A stretch of DNA of 64,000 nucleotides from Cedecea colo (GCF_011808225.1 NZ_SOYS01000011.1:1-64000), one strand, 5' to 3'; counted from the stretch's first letter, positions 18,817-27,664 are shown. Notes: generated from the sequence alone by a model not told the origin. Translations and numbers: made by a program.

Positions 18817-19770
18817 TTACTTCAGTAATCGCTCTGCGGTTTCTCGATTCGTTATCAGACAATTAATATAACCACCGCGTAATGCGCCAATAATACCGGT
18901 ATATTTTTCTTCCCCAATGGCGATACCTACGGAATAACGCGCCTGTTTTAATCTGGCGATATCAATGGAGAGCGTTTTTTCATTCATATTAGTTTCCACA
19001 GCGCTGCCGTTGATATCATAAAAGCGTGAGCAAATATCGCCGGCGACATGGCGAGTATTAAGATCATCGCTCTCTTCACTACCATAAAAAGCATGCCAGT
19101 TAGCGCCATTACGAATCGCCGGTGAGCCGATCCCCACCAGGGCGACGTCGAGATTTTCCCAGTAGGAGGAAATGGTCTGATAGTGCTGAGACTGCATGAT
19201 GCCGTTGCGAATCAGGGTGTTTTCCAGCAGCGCCGGAAAGTCAGCCAGATGCGACTCGGCTCTGAGTCTGGCCGCCGCCCCGTAGGTCAGCGTGTTCACA
19301 TGATAACGGCTCTCCAGTTTGCCGGAGGGCCCGCCGATAATCGGCACGCAAATAACCTGCCGCGACTGGCTGGCCTGCGGCAAGGTTTCGACCAGCGCCC
19401 GGACCGCTCGCCCCCAGGAAAAACCAATGATATCGCCCGGCTCAAGCAGGCGGTCGACCAGCTGAGCGCCATGTTGCCCGATGGTGTTTAGCTGGTCCTC
19501 TTCCTGCTGGGAGCTACAGGCAGCGACAACCGCCTCTTTGAGCCCAAATTTTTGCTTCAGCTGCTGCTCCAGCCACAGATTTTCGTTGTAGTCATAGTTG
19601 ATGGCGATGGTGACAATACCCTGCTCGCGGCCGCGTTTCAGCAGGCGGCTGATGGTGGTGCGGTAAATACCCAGCTCGCGAGCAATCTGCGCCTGGGTCA
19701 GCTCCTGCTCATAATAGAGCTGGGCAACTTTTACGATTAAGCGGATATCATCGCTGTTTTCGATCCCCAT
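18817..19770 (-). CDS. sorC: Sorbose operon regulator SorC
   Basis: Founding-type member of the SorC/DeoR sugar-responsive regulators. An N-terminal helix-turn-helix (TQAQIARELGIYRTTISRLL) is followed by a sugar-phosphate-binding domain (GFSWGRAVRALVE, VPIIGGPSGKLESRYHVNTL). The start at 19770 (MGIENSDDIRLI, 317 residues) has AGGAG 7 bases upstream; the frame extends 11 codons further without a better signal. It is the first gene of sorCDFBAME and thus probably autoregulated. In Klebsiella it acts as repressor and, with sorbose, as activator. Confidence 0.93.
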   Translation of the reverse strand: MGIENSDDIRLIVKVAQLYYEQELTQAQIARELGIYRTTISRLLKRGREQGIVTIAINYDYNENLWLEQQLKQKFGLKEAVVAACSSQQEEDQLNTIGQHGAQLVDRLLEPGDIIGFSWGRAVRALVETLPQASQSRQVICVPIIGGPSGKLESRYHVNTLTYGAAARLRAESHLADFPALLENTLIRNGIMQSQHYQTISSYWENLDVALVGIGSPAIRNGANWHAFYGSEESDDLNTRHVAGDICSRFYDINGSAVETNMNEKTLSIDIARLKQARYSVGIAIGEEKYTGIIGALRGGYINCLITNRETAERLLK

Positions 19771-19781
19771 CTTCGGACTCC

Positions 19782-20013
19782 TGCACATTTGTGCAAATGA
19801 CATTTTTGCTCTCTTGATCTGATATAACCCCGTCAGTCACGGACGACAAAGCAATTTTTGCCCATTTCATCCGTGCAGAATGGTGGTTTATTTTGCACGT
19901 TTGCTTATGGGGCGGTCGGGAGATGGCACGTTTGTGCTGGCTAAGCTAATCAATTGATTTTACTTATTTTCACCAGCCAAAGTTGCAATACATCGCCCGG
20001 GACACTTTTGTGT
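19782..20013 (-). promoter_or_regulatory. sor control region with three CAC-NTTT-GTG repeats
   Basis: Three inverted repeats share the core CAC-NTTT-GTG: TGCACATTTGTGCA (19782-19795), GCACGTTTGTGC (19926-19937) and ACACTTTTGTGT (20002-20013). A partial copy, GCACGTTTGC, lies at about 19895. They occupy the sorC-rluF gap and are good candidates for SorC operators. A CRP half-site TCACA is seen near 20032, but no full CRP palindrome. The 343-base gap otherwise holds no gene. Confidence 0.55.
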
Positions 20014-20113
20014 AGAAAGGCGTGGCAGATCACATTTAGCGTCAGGGCGGAAATACGCGATTATTTTTGATCGCCCGCAGGCTGAGGTATATTTCGCTTT
20101 TACAGGAGAATTT

Positions 20114-20986
20114 ATGCTGCCAGACTCATCAACCCGATTAAATAAATACATTAGCGAGAGCGGAATCTGCTCGCGTCGCGACGCCGATCGCTACATTGAA
20201 CAGGGAAATGTTTTTATCAACGGCAAGCGCGCCGCGATAGGCGACCAGGTATTTGCCGGCGATGTGGTGAAGGTCAACGGTCAGCTAATCGAGCCCCGTG
20301 ACGAAGACGATTTGGTGCTTATCGCGCTGAACAAGCCGGTGGGAATTGTCAGCACCACTGAAGACGGTGAAAAAGATAACATCGTCGATTTCGTGAATCA
20401 CAGTAAACGCGTGTTTCCGATTGGACGCCTGGACAAGGATTCGCAGGGGCTTATCTTTCTGACTAACCATGGCGATCTGGTGAACAAAATTCTGCGCGCC
20501 GGGAACGACCACGAAAAAGAATACATCGTGACGGTTAACAAACCGGTGACCGACGAGTTTATTCGCGGCATGGGCGCAGGCGTGCCGATGCTTGGCACCG
20601 TGACTAAAAAATGCAAAGTGAAAAAAGAAGCGCCGTTCGTGTTTCGCATTACGCTGGTGCAGGGGCTTAACCGGCAAATCCGCCGTATGTGCGAGCATTT
20701 CGGTTATGAAGTCACAAAGCTTGAGCGTACCCGCATTATGAACGTCAGCATGAAAGGGCTGCCGCTGGGTGAATGGCGGGATTTAACCGACGATGAGCTG
20801 GTCGAGCTGTTTAAGCTTATCGAGAATTCGTCGTCCGAAGCGAAACCTGCGAAAAAACCGAAGGCCAAACCTGCTGCCGTGAAAAAGCCGGTCAGTAACG
20901 GCCCGAAGAGCACGGCAAAAACCCCGGCCGAGCTTGCTGCACGCAAACGCTTTGCCCAGCCCGGGCGCAAGAAGAAGGGGCGCTAG
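20114..20986 (+). CDS. rluF: 23S rRNA pseudouridine(2604) synthase
   Basis: Isomerises U2604 of 23S rRNA (and U35 of tRNA-Tyr in E. coli). The 290 residues comprise an N-terminal S4 RNA-binding domain (residues about 8-60), the RsuA-type catalytic domain with the conserved aspartate in [11 protein letters not shown], and a basic Lys/Ala/Pro-rich tail. AGGAG lies 7 bases before the ATG. It converges on yjbD with no base between the two stop codons. Confidence 0.95.
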   Translation: MLPDSSTRLNKYISESGICSRRDADRYIEQGNVFINGKRAAIGDQVFAGDVVKVNGQLIEPRDEDDLVLIALNKPVGIVSTTEDGEKDNIVDFVNHSKRVFPIGRLDKDSQGLIFLTNHGDLVNKILRAGNDHEKEYIVTVNKPVTDEFIRGMGAGVPMLGTVTKKCKVKKEAPFVFRITLVQGLNRQIRRMCEHFGYEVTKLERTRIMNVSMKGLPLGEWRDLTDDELVELFKLIENSSSEAKPAKKPKAKPAAVKKPVSNGPKSTAKTPAELAARKRFAQPGRKKKGR

Positions 20987-21259
20987 TTAGCGCTTCCCGC
21001 GGTTATGAGTATTGGCCGACCAGGACCAGGTCGCTGAGGTATCCGGTTTTAATGCTTTTTGTTTTTTAAGCTGGCGGGCTTTTTTGGCTGCCAGTTCACG
21101 CTCCGCCATCAGTTTGTCGATGTATTCTTTTTTGACGTGGTTGGTTTCTGAGTTGGTCAGAGGGCGACCTTCTGCGATACGTGCGCGGTCGAGCAGCGTT
21201 TTCAGTTCGCGTTGCTCACTTTCCGTCATGTCTTGCTGTGTCAGTCTTGCTGTGGACAT
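20987..21259 (-). CDS. yjbD: DUF3811 family protein YjbD
   Basis: 90 residues, the same length as E. coli YjbD, largely helical and highly charged (KKARQLKKQKALK near the C-terminus). The function is unknown. It sits directly against rluF in convergent orientation, as in E. coli. AGGTCGCAACG precedes the ATG, so the ribosome-binding site is modest. The basic tail would suit nucleic-acid contact, but that is only a guess. Confidence 0.88.
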   Translation of the reverse strand: MSTARLTQQDMTESEQRELKTLLDRARIAEGRPLTNSETNHVKKEYIDKLMAERELAAKKARQLKKQKALKPDTSATWSWSANTHNRGKR

Positions 21260-21413
21260 CGTTGCGACCTCGTAAGGAAAGGATCTTCAGTGTAAAGCAA
21301 AGCGCTCTTTGGCTCAGTAAAAATAACGCTGTTTGCATATGCGATATAAGCGCTGGTTTTATCCTCTTTTCCTGAGACTAAGCGGCAGCTAAATCAGGCT
21401 TCGTTTCTTCACG

Positions 21414-22271
21414 TCAGGCTTTATTTTGTGTGGGTTGAAGAACGACGCGAATATCGGCTGGCGGCGCGTACCAGGGGGTCGAAGTAACAAACAGGTCTAC
21501 GCCGCAATCAAGGTAATCGGGTAAGGTGGTTAAGTTGATGCCACCGGTTATCGCCAGTGTGCAACGGGGAGCAATAAGCTTCGCCTGTGCGGCTAGCCGC
21601 CGGGCCTGTGCCGGGGTGAATTTATCCAGTTGTAAGATATCGGGCTCTGCATGTAGCGCGGCCAGCGCCTCATCAGGGGAATCAGCTTCAACAGCAATCT
21701 TTTTTTCCGGTGAACGCTTGCGTAAAAACGAGATAGCCTGAACCCAGTTATCACCGTCTTCAAGGAAGCACCGGTGATTGGTAAACAGCAAAACGGTTTC
21801 CGCACTGCCTGCCCGGTGAATAAGCCCCCCGGCCGCAATGATGGCCTGCGTGCCAAGCAGCCTGGTGCCGGGGATGGCCTTACGGGTGCAGGCAATACGG
21901 CCCTCGGGCCTACGCGAGCGCAAAACAGAAAGCATATTTGCCGTACAGTCTGCTACGCCGCAGCTCCATTCGAGGAGATTCTGTGCCGCTTTCCAGCCCT
22001 GGTGAAGAGCATCCGCTCTGCCGGAGGCTCGCAGTAAGGTTTCGCCTGCCTCGACGTGGCTACCGTCTTCACATCGTGCGTCAATCTTTAACCCAAGGCT
22101 ATGCAGCATTTGTGCCGCCGGAGTAATGCCGCTGACACATCCCCCGTGACGATGGTGGAATGCTATGGTGCCGGGGCGCGAACCTATCATCAGAGTGCGG
22201 GTGGTTAGATCCCCGCCCTGAATATCTTCAAGTAGCCATGCATCGGTCAATGTTTGAGGTATGTAAATCAT
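21414..22271 (-). CDS. modD: ModD, quinolinate phosphoribosyltransferase-like protein
   Basis: 285 residues with the NadC/ModD fold: an N-terminal lid domain and a C-terminal barrel with TRKAIPGTRLLGTQAI (residues about 127-142), a GGLIHR motif and VEADSPDEALAAL. In NadC the segment after PGLR carries a lysine (LRSALKYAV); here it reads TRLLGTQAI. The ancestral reaction is therefore doubtful. ModD is found beside molybdate transport genes in several proteobacteria and its role is not settled. It is divergent from the modABC-like genes, with a ModE-like site between. Confidence 0.85.
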   Translation of the reverse strand: MIYIPQTLTDAWLLEDIQGGDLTTRTLMIGSRPGTIAFHHRHGGCVSGITPAAQMLHSLGLKIDARCEDGSHVEAGETLLRASGRADALHQGWKAAQNLLEWSCGVADCTANMLSVLRSRRPEGRIACTRKAIPGTRLLGTQAIIAAGGLIHRAGSAETVLLFTNHRCFLEDGDNWVQAISFLRKRSPEKKIAVEADSPDEALAALHAEPDILQLDKFTPAQARRLAAQAKLIAPRCTLAITGGINLTTLPDYLDCGVDLFVTSTPWYAPPADIRVVLQPTQNKA

Positions 22272-22324
22272 GAGGTTTCCCGGCAGCGCTTATTTTATGC
22301 GTTCATCTAATAAATCGATTAAAT

Positions 22325-22352
22325 AACGATATATATTCACATATATATTGCT
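22325..22352. promoter_or_regulatory. ModE-like operator between modD and modA
   Basis: AACGATATATA, six bases, then TATATATTGCT. This matches the ModE consensus ATCGNTATATA-N6-TATATAACGAT at 10 of 11 and 8 of 11 positions with the correct spacing. The region contains an 8-bp ATATATAT inverted repeat. It lies 54 bases before the modD start and about 220 before modA. The remainder of the 303-base gap holds no gene. Confidence 0.6.
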
Positions 22353-22574
22353 GTTGGAATTGTTTAAGATCAAAAATAATAGATAAAAACCCGGCTAACC
22401 AGCACGGTGATAAATTTTTTAAAAGAGGAAGCAGGAAATGTCGCTAACCTTACGGGAAATTTTGTAGTGAAGTCACAACTGATGGTGATTATTATTGCTC
22501 ATCGCTATGTAAAATATTATATAAGGGTGGTGGCAGTTGCCAGGCGGGCAATGCATTTAAACTGAGAGTTTTCC

Positions 22575-23327
22575 ATGCACAGAATAATTATAAGTTTCTT
22601 CCTTACGCTTTCCTTTATTTTGAGTGCCAATGCCGCAAACGGAGCCGAGCTACATATGTATGCGGGCGCAGGGCTAAGACAGCCGGTTGACGACATTGTT
22701 AAACAGTTCGAACAAGCTACGGGCCACCGAGTGGTAATTGAATTCGGGGGATCCGGCCAGATTCTCACACGGTTTAATCTGACAAAGTCGGGGGATCTCT
22801 TTCTTCCTGGCTCAGCAGACTATGTTGAAAAATTACGGCAGCAAGGGCTGATAATATCCGCTCACCCGCTGGTTCTGCATACGCCTGTAATGGTCGTGAG
22901 AAAAAAGGCCGGTGCAAAAATTCAAACGTTGGCCGATCTGGCAAAAAGTAATTTGAAAATTGGTATGGGCGACCCAAAAGCCATTGCTTTAGGTAAAAGC
23001 GGTGAACAGCTGCTTGCTGCCAGCGGTTATGGACAAGCATTGAAAGAGAAAGTTGTGGTGCAGACCACCACTATTAAACAACTGCTTATTTATCTGTTGA
23101 AAGGCGATGTCGACGCCGCGGTAATCGGTCGTTCAGATGCCATACAGCATCAGGACTCGTTACTTATCTTACCTTCGCCAGCAGGAACGCCGGAAGAGGT
23201 AGCAACTATCGCCGTGCTTAAAACCAGTACCCAGAGTGATATCGCCGGGCAGCTTGCTGATTATTTTGTCTCAGAAAAGGGGATAAAGGCGTTTACCGAT
23301 CGGGGCTATCTTTCTATCAAAAAATGA
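22575..23327 (+). CDS. modA: Molybdate/tungstate ABC transporter, substrate-binding protein
   Basis: Periplasmic binding protein of 250 residues with a signal peptide (cleavage probably after SANA, near residue 21). The mature start LHMYAGAGLRQPVDDIVKQF and the motif GGSGQILTRFNLTKSGDLFL resemble ModA and YvgL-type proteins, which bind molybdate or tungstate. The oxyanion cannot be decided from sequence. It is first in modABC, 33 bases ahead of the permease. The base composition is visibly more A/T-rich than that of neighbouring backbone genes, suggesting acquisition. Confidence 0.82.
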   Translation: MHRIIISFFLTLSFILSANAANGAELHMYAGAGLRQPVDDIVKQFEQATGHRVVIEFGGSGQILTRFNLTKSGDLFLPGSADYVEKLRQQGLIISAHPLVLHTPVMVVRKKAGAKIQTLADLAKSNLKIGMGDPKAIALGKSGEQLLAASGYGQALKEKVVVQTTTIKQLLIYLLKGDVDAAVIGRSDAIQHQDSLLILPSPAGTPEEVATIAVLKTSTQSDIAGQLADYFVSEKGIKAFTDRGYLSIKK

Positions 23328-23359
23328 AATAAGCCTGACGACAACGAGTGAATAGGTAA

Positions 23360-24145
23360 ATGGTAAGGCTAGTTCTAATCCCTTTGGCGCTGCTGCTTTT
23401 CCTGATTGCAGGATCGTTATTTTCATTGCTTACCCAGCTTAGCTTTAGCGAGTTCTTTCGGCTGCTGGCGGATGCAGAAATCCAGTATGCGCTGGCTTTA
23501 TCACTTATTACCGCGTTAATTTCGCTGCTGTTGTCCACCGCCATTAGCCTGCCTGCTGCGTGGGCTATATGCCGGCTCTCTTTTCCGGGCAAGAGAGTGG
23601 TGAATATTCTTCTGGACTTGCCTATGGTGATGCCGCCGTTAGTGGTCGGTATTGGGCTGCTATTGCTGCTGGGCCAGCAGGGGTATATTGGCCAGCTTGT
23701 ACCATCCCTTTCCCGATGGCTATTTTCGCCTTTTGGCATCGTTATTGCTCAGACCTATGTTGCGAGCTCAATACAAACACGCAATGCCTGTAGCGCCTTT
23801 ATGTCCATTGCTCCGCAGTATATTCACACGGCTTATAATCTGGGGCTTACTCCTCTAAAAACGTTTTGTCTTGTTGAAATCCCACTGGTCTGGCGAGTTC
23901 TGTTAAGCGGTTGCGTCCTGGCTATGTCCCGTGCATTAGGTGAATTTGGCGCCACGCTGATGCTGGCTGGCGCAACACGAATGAAAACGGAAACCCTTCC
24001 CGTTGCCGTATTCCTGAATATTGCCAGCGGAGAATTCTCTTTGGCGGTAGGCTGTGCGCTATTGCTTATATTTCTTTCCGTATTTTTGTTGATTTTTCTC
24101 CATTTGTTGCAGCAAAGAGGGAGAGAGAATGTTAAGGGTACATAA
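23360..24145 (+). CDS. modB: Molybdate-type ABC transporter permease
   Basis: Inner-membrane permease of 261 residues with about six hydrophobic helices. The conserved cytoplasmic loop that docks the ATPase is present: SIAPQYIHTAYNLGLTPLKT, continued by FCLVEIPL. The second motif ALGEFGATLMLAGATRMKTE is the ModB/CysT family signature. A ribosome-binding site is weak (GAGTGAATAGGTAA). Its end overlaps the modC start by 17 bases. Confidence 0.87.
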   Translation: MVRLVLIPLALLLFLIAGSLFSLLTQLSFSEFFRLLADAEIQYALALSLITALISLLLSTAISLPAAWAICRLSFPGKRVVNILLDLPMVMPPLVVGIGLLLLLGQQGYIGQLVPSLSRWLFSPFGIVIAQTYVASSIQTRNACSAFMSIAPQYIHTAYNLGLTPLKTFCLVEIPLVWRVLLSGCVLAMSRALGEFGATLMLAGATRMKTETLPVAVFLNIASGEFSLAVGCALLLIFLSVFLLIFLHLLQQRGRENVKGT

Positions 24146-24782
24146 CCTTTCTTGTGGAATTGTTAAGCGGGTTAGTTTCTCCGTTGAATATGGAACCTGC
24201 CTCGCGCTATGCGGACCTTCCGGCAGTGGAAAAACTACTTTGCTGAACGCTATTGTGGGGAATATTGGCTACCAGGGTTCGGTATCTATCGCGGGGCGCT
24301 GCATGGATAATCTTCCCATCTGGCGACGCCCGTGTCGTTATTTGAACCAGCAATTACATTTATTTCCTTTTTTATCGGTTGAGAACAATTTGCGGCTTGC
24401 ACAGTACGCGGCTGGAAAGCCGCAGGAAAAACAAAAAAGGGCCGCGTTGTTGCAATTGCTGGAAATAGACCATCTGGCAAAAAGTTATCCGGCACGGATA
24501 TCGGGAGGGGAACAACAACGAGTGGCCCTGGCGCGGGCATTAATTAGTGAACCCGGCATTCTGCTGCTGGATGAACCGTTTTCCAGCCTCGACTGGCCGG
24601 TCAGGCTTCGGCTATGGACGAAGATAAAGGCCATACAGCGTATTTACTCGGTAACGATTCTGCTGGTTTCCCACGAGCCCAGAGAAATTGAGGCGCTGGC
24701 CCAGCAGCAGTTGAACCTGCGCAATGGCCGCCTTCAATGGTCCGATATTAAAGAAGAGGCCTTCGAAAAGGCCTCATCGTGA
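24129..24782 (+). CDS. modC: Molybdate-type ABC transporter ATP-binding protein
   Basis: ATPase of 217 residues with Walker A GPSGSGKTT (residues about 29-37), Q-loop region, signature ISGGEQQRVALARAL, Walker B ILLLDEPF and a switch histidine in LLVSHEP. It lacks the C-terminal molybdate-binding (TOBE) domain of E. coli ModC, so it ends soon after the switch region. It overlaps modB by 17 bases, which suggests coupled translation. The last codons also form the panS terminator on the opposite strand. Confidence 0.87.
   Translation: MLRVHNLSCGIVKRVSFSVEYGTCLALCGPSGSGKTTLLNAIVGNIGYQGSVSIAGRCMDNLPIWRRPCRYLNQQLHLFPFLSVENNLRLAQYAAGKPQEKQKRAALLQLLEIDHLAKSYPARISGGEQQRVALARALISEPGILLLDEPFSSLDWPVRLRLWTKIKAIQRIYSVTILLVSHEPREIEALAQQQLNLRNGRLQWSDIKEEAFEKASS
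24756..24775 (-). terminator. panS terminator inside the modC 3' end
   Basis: Read on the minus strand, GAGGCCTT-TTCG-AAGGCCTC is a perfect 8-bp stem with a TTCG tetraloop, followed by TTCTTTAAT. It lies 34 bases past the panS stop and within the last codons of the convergent modC gene. Confidence 0.7.
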
Positions 24783-24808
24783 ACGCTGGGCAGGCTAGCG
24801 GCTCACTA

Positions 24809-25756
24809 TCAGGCACGGCGTTTTTTCAAACGCTCATCTTTTTTCTTATCAATCGGCTTACCGGACCAGTAGCCCGCCAGCAACGAGCCGGAAAGATTGT
24901 GCCAGACCGAGAACAGCGCGCCCGGCAGGGCAGCCAGTGGCGAGAAGTAAATTTTGCCGAGCGTAGCGGCAAGGCCGGAGTTTTGCATTCCTACCTCAAT
25001 GGCCAGCGTGCGGCAGGTTGACTCATCGAACCCAAACAGGCGCCCGCCCCAGTAACCGCTCAGTAACCCAATGCCGTTATGCAAAATCACGGCGACGATA
25101 ACCATCAGGCCCACGGAGGCGATATTCCCTGCGCTGCCGGCGACCACGGCGCTGATAATCGCCAGAATGCAGACCATCGAAAACGCCGGCAGATAAGGCT
25201 CCACCCGTTTCACAAGGCGCGGGAAAAGGTGATGAATAATTAAACCAAGCCCGATGGGGATCACCACGATTTGCAGAATGCTCACCAGCATACCCATTAC
25301 ATCCACTTTGATATCCGCATCGACATAAAGCCTGGTCAGCAACGGCGTGGCGAATACGCCGACCAGCGTTGAAACGGAAGAGATCGTCACCGAAAGTGCC
25401 ACATCGCCTTTGGCCAGATAGATCATCACGTTTGAAGCTGTACCGCTTGCCACGCTGCCCACCAGCACCATTCCGGCAGACAGATCGGGCGGCATATGGA
25501 ACAGCTTCGCCAGTGCCCAGGCGGCCAGCGGCATAATCAGATAGTGAAGAAACGTGCCTGCCGCTACGGGAGCCGGGCGTGAGAGCACGCGTTTGAAATC
25601 ATCTATATGCAGATGCACACCCATGCCGAACATGATCAGCATCAACAGCGTGCTGACCCACGGGCCGATGGGGGTGAACGTGCCGGGAGTGTAATAAGCG
25701 AGTACAGACAGCAGCACCGCCCAGAGCGGGAAGAGCCGGGTTAATGTCGCGAGCAT
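24809..25756 (-). CDS. panS: Ketopantoate/pantoate/pantothenate transporter PanS
   Basis: Inner-membrane transporter of the bile acid:sodium symporter (BASS) family, 315 residues with about nine to ten helices. Family motifs are [19 protein letters not shown] (residues about 103-121) and a second crossover region, [14 protein letters not shown]. PanS of Salmonella takes up coenzyme A precursors and is encoded in the same part of the chromosome. That context plus the sequence supports the name, but the substrate is inferred. The C-terminus is very basic ([12 protein letters not shown]). It is absent from this place in E. coli K-12. Confidence 0.82.
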   Translation of the reverse strand: MLATLTRLFPLWAVLLSVLAYYTPGTFTPIGPWVSTLLMLIMFGMGVHLHIDDFKRVLSRPAPVAAGTFLHYLIMPLAAWALAKLFHMPPDLSAGMVLVGSVASGTASNVMIYLAKGDVALSVTISSVSTLVGVFATPLLTRLYVDADIKVDVMGMLVSILQIVVIPIGLGLIIHHLFPRLVKRVEPYLPAFSMVCILAIISAVVAGSAGNIASVGLMVIVAVILHNGIGLLSGYWGGRLFGFDESTCRTLAIEVGMQNSGLAATLGKIYFSPLAALPGALFSVWHNLSGSLLAGYWSGKPIDKKKDERLKKRRA

Positions 25757-25802
25757 AAGAAGATCCTTGCAAGTGTTTGTTGTGTTGTTTTTGGTTATAA
25801 AA

Positions 25803-25821
25803 ATGCCGGGAGCGAGCCCGG
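25803..25821. repeat. 19-base palindromic repeat, copy 1 (panS leader)
   Basis: ATGCCGGGAGCGAGCCCGG contains the inverted repeat GCCGGG/CCCGGC around AGCGAG. An identical copy lies 151 bases away. On the minus strand this copy is followed by CATTTTTAT and so resembles an intrinsic terminator just upstream of panS. Confidence 0.75.
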
Positions 25822-25953
25822 CACCGGAATGCTGATAATGCTTTTTGCCATAAAAGTACTTTACACCGTACTAATAAAAGCAAGGGACTGTATTTCCTGG
25901 TTTATCCCAGCTACCCAAAAAACCACGTCTTTCGGGTAGTTGTCACCAATTTA

Positions 25954-25972
25954 ATGCCGGGAGCGAGCCCGG
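25954..25972. repeat. 19-base palindromic repeat, copy 2 (after lysC)
   Basis: This is identical over 19 bases to the copy at 25803, beginning 30 bases after the lysC stop. It would fold in the lysC 3' untranslated region, but it has no T-run, so it looks like an mRNA-end structure more than a terminator. Confidence 0.7.
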
Positions 25973-26001
25973 TACTGATATTCATCGCATGAGTAGAATT
26001 T

Positions 26002-27363
26002 TTATTCAAACAGATTGTGATGCAGTTTCTGCACGACTTGTTCAGCGTCGCCGCCCGGTACCAGGAAACAGAGGTTATAACTGGACGCGCCGTAGCAAAT
26101 CATGCGGATGTTGAACGGGTCCAGTACGCCAAACACTTCTTTGCCCACGCCGCAGGCCTGAGAAAGTTTGTTGCCGATAATCGCAACCAGCGCGAGATTT
26201 TCTTCCACTTCCACACGGCACAGGGACGAAAGCTCCGTGAGTAATGATGTGGTCAGCAGGCTGGCGTCGGTAGAGGTTGAGCCGGTGGTATCCAGCGTCA
26301 GCGCCACGCTCACTTCAGAAGTGGTTATCAGATCGACCGAAATATTATGGCGCGCCAGAATGCTGAACACTTCCGCCAGGAAGCCGCGTGAGTGCAGCAT
26401 ATTGAGGCTATGCAGCGTCAGCAGCGTTTGTTTACGACGCAGGGCGAGGGCGCGGAACAGCGGCGGATTATCCGTTTCATTGCAGACCAGCGTGCCGCCC
26501 GCTTTAGGATCTTTGCTTGAGCCAACAAACACCGGAATATCGCAGCGTACCGCGGGTAGCAACGTGGCCGGATGCAGTACCTTCGCACCGAAAGTCGCCA
26601 TCTCAGCGGCTTCTTCAAAACCAATTTTGTCGATGCGTTTTGCGGCCGGCACCACGCGTGGGTCGGTGGTGTAAATACCCGGCACGTCCGTCCAGATATC
26701 CACGCGGCTTGCATGCAGCGCTTCACCCAGCAGGGCAGCGGTGTAGTCGCTGCCGCCGCGCCCCAACGTCGTCGTACGACCTTTTTCTTCGCTACCGATA
26801 AAGCCCTGGGTAACCACGATTGACTGCGCCATTCGCGGCTGCAATTGCAGCTCTGTCAGCGCTGCCAGCGCGGCAATATCCGGCTCGGCACGGCCAAAGC
26901 GATCGTCGGTGCGCATGACTTTGCGGATATCGAACCACTGCGCATCTACGCTACGCTCACGCATGATCTCGACAAACAGCAGGGTGGACATCAGTTCGCC
27001 GTGGCTAACCAGCTCGTCAGTCAGGGCGGCAGAAGTGGCCAGCGAGGCTGCCTCTGCAAGCGTGGTGATGTTTTCGAGCAGACGCTCAATTTCTTCGCGG
27101 ATCACCTGTGGATTGCTCAGCCGCTCGACGATGTCATATTGAATTTTGCGAATGGCATCGAGCTTTACGAAACGTTCTGTTGCTTCCAGCCCTGCGGCCA
27201 GCGCAACCAGCAGGTTGGTGACGCCCGCAGAAGCGGAAAGGACAACCAGGCGAACCTTTTCATCGGAGAGTACAACGTCGGCGCTGCGGTTCATGGCGTC
27301 GAAATCGGCGACGCTGGTGCCGCCAAATTTGGCAACGACGATTTGTGGGAATGCGTGAGTCAT
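26002..27363 (-). CDS. lysC: Lysine-sensitive aspartokinase III
   Basis: Phosphorylates aspartate, the first step towards lysine, threonine, methionine and isoleucine; the AKIII isoform is inhibited by lysine. It has 453 residues (449 in E. coli). The N-terminal kinase motif VAKFGGTSVADF is at residues about 10-21, and TTLGRGGSDYTAALLGEAL is the nucleotide/aspartate region. Two C-terminal ACT domains (from about residue 300) bind lysine. Expression is expected to be controlled by the lysine riboswitch in the 300-base leader. It is probably monocistronic. Confidence 0.97.
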   Translation of the reverse strand: MTHAFPQIVVAKFGGTSVADFDAMNRSADVVLSDEKVRLVVLSASAGVTNLLVALAAGLEATERFVKLDAIRKIQYDIVERLSNPQVIREEIERLLENITTLAEAASLATSAALTDELVSHGELMSTLLFVEIMRERSVDAQWFDIRKVMRTDDRFGRAEPDIAALAALTELQLQPRMAQSIVVTQGFIGSEEKGRTTTLGRGGSDYTAALLGEALHASRVDIWTDVPGIYTTDPRVVPAAKRIDKIGFEEAAEMATFGAKVLHPATLLPAVRCDIPVFVGSSKDPKAGGTLVCNETDNPPLFRALALRRKQTLLTLHSLNMLHSRGFLAEVFSILARHNISVDLITTSEVSVALTLDTTGSTSTDASLLTTSLLTELSSLCRVEVEENLALVAIIGNKLSQACGVGKEVFGVLDPFNIRMICYGASSYNLCFLVPGGDAEQVVQKLHHNLFE

Positions 27364-27473
27364 AACTACCTCGTGTCAGGGGGCCATTCTTATGGCGACA
27401 AATTTTCAGCCTTGGCACAAGGGAAGAGCGGGAAACGGGGCAGACGTAGAAGAGAAGTTCTGAACTACGGATA

Positions 27474-27664
27474 CACCCAGAAGCGCCCCACCTTGCGAAA
27501 CGTCCGACTGCCGAACGCTTCTGGTGACAACCCAGGGGATTCAGCCCCTGTGGCCGATAATGCACATTGCCGATGTGCCTTACCTCGGCGCCGCTCCCCC
27601 TCGTATGCCGTCTGCGGATTGGCTCCTCAAACACACTACCTGGGCGACGCGCCTCTTCTGGCTT
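27474..27664 (-). ncRNA. Lysine riboswitch (L box) in the lysC leader
   Basis: Read on the minus strand, the leader contains the conserved L-box blocks in order: CCAGAAGAGGCGCG, GAGGAGCC, GCCGAGGT, GGCTGAATCCCCTGGGTTGT and CACCAGAAGCG, closing with GCGCTTCTGGGTG. The ends CCAGAAG and CTTCTGG pair as P1. These match the E. coli lysC riboswitch. A stable hairpin (GCTTGCTCC/GGAGCAAG) precedes the aptamer. About 110 bases separate P1 from the ATG, with a GCCAT/ATGGC hairpin close to the start that may form the expression platform. Confidence 0.93.

Noticed and set aside
20024-20045. CRP site upstream of sorC
   Set aside because: Only the TCACA half is good; at the proper 6-base spacing the left half reads GGCGT.
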